Source of the DNA: Thinopyrum elongatum | Lineage: Eukaryota > Streptophyta > Magnoliopsida > Poales > Poaceae | Assembly (NCBI GenBank): GCA_011799875.1 | Contig: CM022303.1 | Coordinates: 69,252,870-69,316,869 of the forward strand | DNA length: 64,000 nucleotides | Reading direction: 5' to 3' | Shown: in pieces, positions 56,512-64,000 of the stretch | Layout of the letters: each line of letters begins with the position of its first letter | Numbering within the stretch: the stretch's first letter is position 1 | Notes under the pieces: generated by a model | Seen by the model: only the letters and a program-made list of their open reading frames with translations | Told to the model about the DNA's origin: nothing | Databases searched by the model: none | Position numbers and translations under genes: made by a program

Positions 56512-59500
56512 TCACTTTTTCTTCGCTTGTGTCCTTTGCTTATTGCGCCGAAACCATGGATATTCTTCATCGCTTAACAGGGTGCTTGGGTCAGCCTTGA
56601 CTTTCAAGGGAAGAATTTCATGAAACTTTTCATAATCTTCAGACATGTCTGTCTTACCCTCCACTCCCACGATGTCTCTTTTCCCTGAAAGAACTATGTG
56701 GCGCTTTGGTTCATCGTATGATGTATTCGCTTCCTTATCTTTTCTTTTTCTCGGTTTGGTAGACATGTCCTTCACATAGAAAACCTGCGCCACATCATTG
56801 GCTAGGATGAATGGTTCGTCTGTGTACCCAAGATTGTTCAGATCCACTGTTGTCATTCCGGAATGTGGCTCTACCTGTACCCCGCCTCCTGACAGATTGA
56901 CCCATTTGCACTTAAACAAAGGGACCTTAAAATCATGTCCGTAGTCAAGTTCCCATATGTCCACTATGTAACCATAATATGTGTCATTTCCCCTCTTGGT
57001 TGCTGCATCAAAGCGGACACCGCTGTTTTGGTAGGTGCTCTTTTGATCTTGGGCGATCGTGTAAAATGTATTCCCATTTATCTCGTATCCTTTGTAAGTC
57101 AATACAGTCGAAGATGGTCCCCTGGACAACGAGTACAGCTCATTAGAAACAGAGTTGTCACCTCTGAGACGTGTTTCCAACCAACTGCCGAAAGTCCTGA
57201 TGTGTTCACATGTAATCCAGTCGTCACACTGCTCTGGGTGTTTGGAGCGCAGAATGTTCTTGTGTTCATCGACATACGGGGTCACCAAGGTAGAGTTCTG
57301 TAGAACTGTGTAGTGTGCTTGAGACCAAGAATGCCCATCCCTGCATATTATTGAGTCCCCTCCTAGCGTGCCTTTTCCAGTCAGTCTCCCCTCATATCGC
57401 GATTGAGGGAGACCAATCTTCTTAAGGTCAGGAATGAAGTCAACACAAAACCCAATGACATCCTCTGTTTGATGGCCCATGGAGATGCTTCCTTCTGGCC
57501 TAGCGCGGTTACGGACATATTTCTTTAGGACTCCCATGAACCTCTCAAAGGGGAACATATTGTGTAGAAATACGGGGCCCAGAACGACAATCTCGTCGAC
57601 TAGATGAACTAGGACGTGCGTCATGATATTGAAGAAGGATGGTGGGAACACCAACTCGAAACTGACAAGACATTGCACCACATCACTCCTTAGCCTTGGT
57701 ATGATTTCTGGATCGATCACCTTCTGAGAGATTGCATTGAGGAATGCACATAGCTTCACAATGGCTAATAGAACGTTTTCCAGTAGAAGCCCCCTCAATG
57801 CAACCGGAAGCAGTTGCGTCATAATCACGTGGCAGTCATGAGACTTTAGGTTCTGGAATTTTTCTCTGCCATATTTATTATTCCCTTTATATTCGACGAG
57901 GAGCTAGACGGGACCTTCATACTGAGCAGGCATTCAAAGAAGATTTCCTTCTCTTCTTTGGTAAGAGCGTAGCTGGCAGGACCTTCATACTGCTTTGGAG
58001 GCATGCCGTCTTTTTCGTGCCAATGTTGCAGGTCCTCCCGTGCCTCCGGTGTATCTTTTGTCTTTCCATACACGCCCAAGAAGCCTAGCAGGTTCACGCA
58101 AAGGTTCTTTGTCACGTGCATCACGTCGATTGAAGAGCGGACCTCTAGGTCTTTCCAGTAGGGTAGGTCCCAAAATATAGATTTCTTCTTCCACATGGGT
58201 GCGCGTCCCTCAGCGTCATTCGGAACAGACAGTCCGCCGGTACCCTTTCCAAAGATTACCTGTAAATCATTGACCATAGCAAGTACGTGATCACCGGTAC
58301 GCATGGCGGGCTTCTTCCGGTGATCTGCCTCGCCTTTGAAATGCTTGCCTTTCTTTCGACATTGATGGTTGGTCGGAAGAAATCGACGATGCCCCAGGTA
58401 CACATTCTTCCTACATTTGTCCAGGTATATACTTTGGGTGTCATCTAAACAATGCGTGCATGCGTGGTATCCCTTGTTTGTCTGTCCTGAAAGGTTACTG
58501 AGAGTAGGCCAATCATTGATGGTTACAAACAGCAACGCATGTAGGTCAAATTCCTCCTGTCTGTGCTCATCCCACACACGTACACCGTTTCCATTCCACA
58601 GCTGTAAAAGTTCTTCAACTAATGGCCTTAGGTACACATCAATGTCGTTGCCGGGTTGCTTAGGGCCTTGGATGAGTACTGGCATCATAATGAACTTCCG
58701 CTTCATGCACAGCCAAGGAGGAAGGTTATAGATACATAGAGTCACGGGCCAGGTGCTGTGATTGCTGCTCTGCTCCCCGAAAGGATTAATGCCATCCGTG
58801 CTTAAACCAAACCATACGTTCCTTGGGTCACCTGCAAACTCAACCCGATACTTTCTCTCGATTTTTCTCCACTGCGACCCGTCAGCGGGTGCTCTCAACT
58901 TCCCATCTTTCTTACGGTCCTCTCTGTGCCATCGCATCAACTTGGCATGCTCTTTGTTTCTGAACAGACGTTTCAACCGTGGTATTATACGAGCATACCA
59001 CATCACCTTGGCAGGAACCCTCTTCCTAGGGGGCTCGCCGTCAACATCACCAAGGTCATCTCGTCTGATCTTATACCGCAATGCACCGCATACCGGGCAT
59101 GTGTTCAAATCCTCGTACGCATCGCGGTACAGGTTGCAGTCATTAGGGCATGCATGTATCTTCTGCACCTCCAATCCTAGAGGGCATACGACCTTCTTTG
59201 CTGCGTACATACTGTCGGGCAATTCGTTATCCTTTGGAAGCTTCTTCTTCAATATTTTTAGTAGCTTCTCAAATCATTTGTCAAGCACAGCATTCCCTGC
59301 CTTCCACTGCAGCAATTCCAGTACGGTACTGAGCTTTGTGTTGCCATCTTCGCAATTGGGGTACAACCCTTTTTTGTGATCCTCTAACATGCGATCGAAC
59401 TTCAGCTTCTCCTTTTCACTTTCGCACTGTCTCCTTGCATCAACAATGACCCGGCGGAGATCATCATCGGGCACATCGTCTGGTTCCTCTTGATCTTCAG

Positions 59501-59813
59501 CTTCCCCCGTTGCAGCATCACCGTATTCAGGGGGCACATAGTTGTCATCGTCCTCTTCTTCTTCGCTGTCTTCCATCATAACCTCTATTTCTCCGTGCTT
59601 GGTCCAAACATTATAGTGTGGCATGAAACCCTTATAAAGCAGGTGGGTGTGAAGGATTTTCCGGTCAGAGTAAGACTTCGTATTCCCACATATAGGGCAT
59701 GGACAACACATAAAACCATTCTGCTTGTTTGCCTCAGCCACTTCGAGAAAATTATGCATGCCCTTAATGTACTCGGAGGTGTGTCTGTCACCGTACATCC
59801 ATTGCCGATTCAT
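56512..59813 (-). pseudogene. CACTA tnp2-type transposase, broken by one stop and one frameshift
   Basis: The first ATG (59813) gives MNRQWMYGDRHTSEYIKGM and the transposase-associated N-terminal domain with a CPCPIC..H..H zinc-binding pattern, then an acidic linker. A TGA at 59276-59274 interrupts the frame. It continues with the Transposase_21 (tnp2) core from about 59250, including CPNDCNLYRDAY, CPVCGALRYK and DVMHVTKNLCVNLLGFLG. Near 57868 one base is missing from an A run after NMAEK, ending the frame at 57846. The C-terminal part (57828-56512) holds VLVHLVDEIVVLGPVFLHNMFPFERFM and a second conserved region with GYIVDIWELDYG. A +1 correction joins the two parts. CACTA transposases bind the terminal repeats and move the element in the nucleus. 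Only two lesions exist, so loss of function is recent. Confidence 0.88.
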
Positions 59814-59985
59814 CTGCGTGCATTATATATAATTAAGTGTGTCAAAAACCATTACAAAACATCATGAATAGATAAGTGACCAAATTAATAGAAGTTCATC
59901 ATCACATTAAAACCAAAGTACATACATAGTTCTCACTGAACAACATATAGCTCTCCAGAGCATCTAATTAAACCATACATTGAAA

Positions 59986-60432
59986 CTATGTAAAACATTT
60001 CAATGCAACAACAAATGCGATCATAATCGTAACCAAGGTAACAATTGATCCAACGGCATAATGATACCAAGCCTCGGTATGAATGGCATATTTTCTATAC
60101 TTTCTAATCTTGAAGCGCATTGCATCCATCTTGATCTTGTGATCATCGACGACATCCGCAACATGCAACTCCAATATCATCTTCTCCTCCTCAATTTTTT
60201 TTATTTTTTCCTTCAAGTAATTGTTTTCTTCTTCAACTAAATTTAACCTCTCGACAATAGGGTCGGTTGGAATTTCCAGTTCACATACCTCCTAGATAAA
60301 TAAAATCTATGTCACGTTGGTCGGCATAATTGTCATAAACAATAAATGAACCAAATAGTTATAAAATAAAATATATACCACATCCGAATCATAGACAGGA
60401 CGAGGGCCGACGGGGGCGGATACCAAAACCAT
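59986..60432 (-). CDS. Small CACTA-encoded protein with coiled coil and C-terminal membrane segment
   Basis: Two exons fit well: 60432-60379 (MVLVSAPVGPRPVYDSDV, donor GTATAT at 60378) and 60291-59986 (acceptor CTAG at 60295-60292), joined in phase 0 for 119 residues. The second exon has a Lys/Glu-rich coiled coil (about residues 30-60, including ENNYLKEKIKKIEEEKMI). It ends with a hydrophobic stretch (about residues 96-118, YAVGSIVTLVTIMIAFVVAL) very near the C terminus, as in tail-anchored proteins. It lies between the transposase gene and the element's right end, on the same strand. I recall similar frames beside other Triticeae CACTA transposases but know no function. Both exons are open and lack stops. 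Confidence 0.55.
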
Positions 60433-60790
60433 CGCACTATATAATAACAAAGAATAATAAAAGTAAGAAAATTGGAGAGAAGATAAGAAAGAAGATAAGA
60501 CCAAGAGGCTCACCACGGTGGTGCCGGCGACGAGATCGGCGCGGGCGATCGACGGCAGTGAAGACGGGGACGGGACGTGATGGACCGCTAAACCTAGACA
60601 AATCTTGAGGAAAATAGAGCTTGGAGGTCGAGCTTGGAGAGAAGAAAGCTTAAGTAGTGTGGCTCGGGCATTTCATCGAACACCTCATGTGCATAGGAGG
60701 TGAGCTAGAGCACCACAAAGCCCTCCCCTAGCCAGCCAGAAAAAACAGAGCAGTGGAGTGCTCTGCTCGCGGGCGAGGGGGTATATATAG
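60433..60790 (-). promoter_or_regulatory. Presumed promoter/leader region of the CACTA genes
   Basis: GC-rich DNA lies between the small gene and the terminal repeats. On the minus strand a TATATATAC (reverse of GTATATATA, 60781-60789) sits where a promoter for the small gene, and perhaps the transposase, would be expected. This is inference from position only. Confidence 0.35.
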
Positions 60791-60794
60791 CCAC

Positions 60795-61088
60795 CTCATT
60801 GGTCCCAGTTGGTGGCTGGAACCGGGACTAAAGGCTACCCTTTGGTCCCGGTTCTAGCCACTAACCGGGACCAATGAATGTGGGCCAGGAGCGAGGCCCA
60901 TTGGTCCCGGTTCGTGTCTGGAACCGGGACCAAAGGGTCCAGACGAACCGGGACCAATGCCCCACGAGGCCCGGCCGGCCCCCTGGGCGCATGAACCGGG
61001 ACGTATGCCCCCATGGGTCCCAGTTCGTTACTGAACCGGGACTAATGGGCTGGCCAGGCCTGGACCAAAGCCCTGTTTTCTACTAGTG
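60795..61088. repeat. Right subterminal palindromes and terminus of the CACTA element
   Basis: TTGGTCCCGGTTNG and CNAACCGGGACCAA units alternate at about 60799-60875, 60899-60957 and 61015-61045, before the terminus CTACTAGTG ending at 61088. The motif is the one at the left end. Confidence 0.85.
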
Positions 61089-61091
61089 GTA

Positions 61092-62230
61092 CTGTATAAA
61101 CAAGGGATGGATGCCTCTGTATTGTCTTGCCTTTTTACCTTTAGGTCAGGGCCAGGAGTAGTAGTAGTAGTACTATAGCAAATAACTATTTGCTCCCTTA
61201 TGTTATTATCAAAAGAACCCAGAATTACTGTAAACTGATTTGCTTGCACTACAGGAGTCAAAAGTGAAAAGCACTTCAGATAAAATCTTCCAAATCAGAT
61301 TCCTTTTTTCTTGACATGTGTCTCTCATATGATGCGTTCACACTGTTATTTCGATTATTACGTGTTTGGATTGCATGCCTTAGGTGATCTTGTTTCCAAT
61401 CTTTGGTATGAAGCTAGCTAAGCGCTTCTATTATTTCTAGAGACTAGTGTGTAAGCAGTCAACACAATTTACATGTAAATATTTTGAGATATGGTATCAT
61501 TTCTAGCAGCATGTGATTCACTTGCCAAAAAAGTACTGTACTCACATATGGAATATTTGAAAATTAAAAACAAGCAAACAAAATGCAGTTTATGATAGTC
61601 TATTGTAATTGAGACTTGTTTAACTTTTGTAGGAAGCAAACAAAAGGACAACACTCACAAGGAATGAAGAAGCCAGCTATCCTTGTCGACTAGATGTTTT
61701 AGCTTTCATTTTGTACAACTCATCTCCCATACTTACATCTTTTAGCTGTCCATTTGTGAACCTGATGTATGGTGTCTTGGTGGTTATGTTTCTAACAAAC
61801 TAAAGTGCATATATGTGATATAATTAGTTAATGGAATAAAAACTGATTGGTGCACATAATGTGAACCTGATGTATGGTGTCTTGGTGACTGTGTGAACTT
61901 GTCGTGCTCGTGTTGGATATGACTGTGAACTTCGTTTAGACTATATGATGGATTTGATGCTATATAAATTTTGAAATTGATGATGATCCTGTTATGTATG
62001 TGGCTACATAGACCCTGTAGCTATTTTAATTTACAGGGCAGAATCAAAAGCAACAATTTTTTTTTACCTATGCCCGAGGACTATGCCTACTTTTATGTTG
62101 GACTTGTGATGATGTTTATCATGTTGGACTTGTGATGATGATGAACTTGTGATGATTATCTTCTCTATTTTGTTGTGATGATGATATATATGAATTGAAA
62201 TGCAACAAAAAGAGGAGAGAAAAAACAGTG
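61092..62230. other. Host intergenic DNA next to the CACTA element
   Basis: No gene is seen. GTGAACCTGATGTATGGTGT-type sequence is repeated at about 61757-61785 and 61861-61889, and GGACTTGTGATGATG at 62099-62113 and 62126-62140. Similar text accompanies the interior of some grass CACTA elements, so the left part of the element ending at 62809 may begin somewhere here. Confidence 0.4.
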
Positions 62231-62809
62231 CATAACTATGCCGATGGTCTAACCGTCGGCATAGTGCCCCCGTGTTCCCAGCAGCCGACACATGGCAGCA
62301 GCAGGGAAGTCTGGCGCGGAGCTACGCCGACGGTTAGGCCTTCGGCATATTTTTAGGCCTATGCCGACGACCTAACCGTCGGCATAGCTGACACGTGGCA
62401 GCACCTTGGCCGCCGTGGCACGGAGCTACGCCGATGGTTAGGCCGTCGCATAGCCCCAAAACTGTGCCGATGGCCTAACCGTCGGTGTAGCTCCGTGCCA
62501 TGGCTTCTTAGGTGCTGCCACATGTCGTCGTATGGTTGGCACAGTTTTAACAGCGGCATCGTCGACGGCCGTCAGGTGTAGAACGTTACCGACGGTGGAT
62601 GTATGCCGACGGTGGTACGGACACCGTGCTAGCTATGCCGACGGCCACCCTGGGATACGCCAATGTACAAGTTGCCGACGGGGCTATGCCGACGGCCGCC
62701 ATCGGCATAGCCTATAGGACCAAAAACCGTCGGCATAGCCCTATGCCGACGGTTTTTGGTCCTATGCTGACGGCCCTGGGCGTCGGCAACGTACCTTATT
62801 CCGGTAGTG
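62231..62809. mobile_element. Terminus of a second CACTA family with dense palindromes
   Basis: The right edge, reversed, reads CACTACCGGAATAAGG (62809-62794), a CACTA-type terminus, followed by host sequence GATTAAC. Inside, CTATGCCGACGG/CCGTCGGCATAG units recur in both orientations at least eight times. The longest is a perfect inverted repeat with 25-nt arms (62714-62738 and 62741-62765) and a 2-base loop. No left terminus was found, so this is a partial element or one whose start is unrecognised. Confidence 0.7.
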
Positions 62810-63672
62810 GATTAACATTTTGCCATTCAATCATATTCAATCCAATCCCATTGGACAATGAATAACAAAAAGTACTTTGTATGTTTCTCGGTCGTGTCTG
62901 TTTTTTGCACCAAAGGGGATAACGGGTCATCGTATTTTACATATATTATAATAGTACACCTTACTTCTTAGTTCTATGTCTAGTATGATAGATAGATAGA
63001 TAGATAGATAGATGTCTGGTACTTAGATAGATACACACAGAGAGAGAATATTTTCAAACATTTTCAAAACAGTAAATACGACGCCCTCCAATTTGCGAGG
63101 TCCACTTTTTTAGTTAGTATAATAGATAGTAGAGATAGATAGATCCATATATAGAAATATAAATTATTTTCAAACATTTTCAAAATAATAAATATGATGT
63201 TGTCGCATTTGCGAGGATCGCTTACTAGTTAGTAAAATAGATAGATATATGGATAGAGAGATAGATAAAATTTGTTTTCAAACATTTTTAGAACAACAAA
63301 TAAGATGCTCTCGCATTTGCCAGGGCCACTTTAGTAGTAAGATAGATAGATAGATATAGATATACATAGAATTTGCTTCCAAACATTTCAGAACAATAAA
63401 TAAGATAGGACGGCCACTTTACTATTTAGTATAATACTGGATAGGTAGATATAGATATATACATATAATTTATTTCCAAATATTTTCAGATCAATAAATA
63501 CGATGCTATTGCATTTTTTAAGTCCACTTTACTACTAGTTAGTATAACAGATAGATATAGTTCATTTTCAAACAATTTCAGCACAATAATACAATGTTCC
63601 TGTTTCCGAGGGCCACCTTGCTAGTTAGTATAATAATAGATAGATATTCCCACCTTTCTGGTTATTGGCCTC

Positions 63673-63706
<34 letters not shown>

Positions 63707-63965
63707 GTGACATCAATATTGCATTTACCTTGTTGTACGTGAGATAGTCAGGAGGTGGTGTTGTAATTTTGATCCTAATCAAGAGTAGGGTTTTCCTCCT
63801 GCAGCAAAGCATGTAACATCTCCCAGCTTCTCAATATATATGCATCTGTTGGGTTGGTTTCATCAGCCATGGGCCAAGGCTAACAACAAAGTATACCTCA
63901 CAACATCATCTGAGAGAGATCAGAGAGAGACTAGTAGAGAGCAAGAAAAACTACACTGAGAGCTG
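62810..63965 (+). repeat. Duplicated protease upstream region (minisatellite and promoter)
   Basis: The segment aligns with 11868-13270 from GATTAACATTT onward. It includes the CAATCCAATCCCATT block, the TTTTTTGCACCAAAG block, the ~110-bp minisatellite (about 62985-63665) and the promoter with CAGCAAAGCATGTAAC and a CAATATATATGC TATA-like box near 63832-63843. The MITE of the first copy is absent. A (GATA)n microsatellite at about 63671-63706 is longer than in the first copy. Confidence 0.85.
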
Positions 63966-63968
63966 ATG

Positions 63969-64000
63969 ATGGCGCTGGTCCAGACCATCGCGCTGCTGAT
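63969..64000 (+). CDS. Start of a cysteine protease paralog, cut by the window edge
   Basis: The ATG at 63969 (or the adjacent ATG at 63966) opens MALVQTIALL, a signal-peptide-like start. It aligns with the start of the C1A protease pseudogene at 13271, and the 5' flanks are homologous for more than 1 kb. Only ten or so codons are visible, so whether this copy is intact cannot be judged. The identity is inferred from the paralog. Confidence 0.55.
   Translation, partial: MALVQTIALL

Larger units (their letters stand above)
39113..61088 (-). mobile_element. CACTA DNA transposon (~22 kb), nested copia inside
   Basis: The left terminus CACTAGTAGAAAAAGGCCC (39113) and the reverse of CCCTGTTTTCTACTAGTG (ending 61088) match. 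A 3-bp target duplication GTA is present at 39110-39112 and 61089-61091. Both ends carry TCCCGGTT-type palindromic subterminal repeats (39130-39325 and 60795-61060), the presumed transposase binding zone. Three genes lie on the minus strand: a small two-exon gene (60432-59986), tnp2 transposase (59813-56512) and a multi-exon C48-protease gene (52850-39695). Removing the 9329-bp copia and one 5-bp repeat leaves about 12.6 kb. The transposase is broken, so the copy is non-autonomous now, though its ends are intact. Confidence 0.93.

Noticed and set aside
61247..61265. CACTACAGGAGTC as the left end of the CACTA element ending at 62809
   Set aside because: It matches the right terminus only loosely, is not flanked by the expected GAT, and has no subterminal CCGTCGGC repeats beside it.
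1..64000. tRNA, rRNA, CRISPR, riboswitch, bacterial operon or organelle-DNA insertion
   Set aside because: None was recognised on either strand by eye. A tRNA covariance-model scan would be needed to exclude a small RNA gene.

Overview
This is plant nuclear DNA, most likely from a Triticeae grass (wheat, Aegilops or a close relative). The evidence is short Stowaway-type inverted-repeat elements with CTCCCTCCG-like ends, copia and CACTA families of the type that fill Triticeae genomes, GC-rich intron-poor monocot coding exons, and a gene-sparse layout. Function is assigned only from motifs read by eye; no database was searched.

Left part (1-18400) is the gene-bearing end. It holds two tandem LEA group-1 genes about 1.9 kb apart (564-833 and 2497-2760, + strand). 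Next is an inverted-repeat DNA element split by a solo LTR (3101-5236), then an unrecognised gene-like locus whose 3' part is repeated in tandem and cut off by a 5'-truncated copia element (6200-11640). A papain-type cysteine protease pseudogene follows (13271-14016), preceded by a ~110-bp minisatellite. Last is a two-exon YUCCA-type flavin monooxygenase (15606-16884) whose exon 1 carries two compensating frameshifts, with two hAT-type non-autonomous elements after it.

Middle part (18400-39112) is transposon debris and intergenic DNA: a LINE 3' fragment; a very young copia element (20781-25680) with identical LTRs and one nonsense codon; a decayed LINE with endonuclease and reverse transcriptase (26905-29660); a 100-base assembly gap (31005-31104); and an old copia on the + strand ending in a recognisable LTR (37126-37387).

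Right part (39113-61088) is one ~22-kb CACTA transposon with matching termini and a 3-bp GTA target duplication. It carries, all on the minus strand, a tnp2-type transposase (broken twice), a second gene encoding a Ulp1/C48-like cysteine protease, and a small two-exon coiled-coil, tail-anchored-looking protein. A 9.3-kb copia element (42089-51417) has jumped into the second gene. Its LTRs are nearly identical but its coding region is decayed, so it was probably mobilised by another element.

The window ends with a second copy of the protease 5' region (minisatellite, promoter and first codons, 62810-64000). The protease locus was therefore duplicated, and the copies are now about 50 kb apart, separated by the transposon block and the YUCCA gene. 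There is no bacterial-style system, CRISPR array or operon. The most novel material is the multi-gene CACTA element and the repeat architecture around the duplicated protease promoters.
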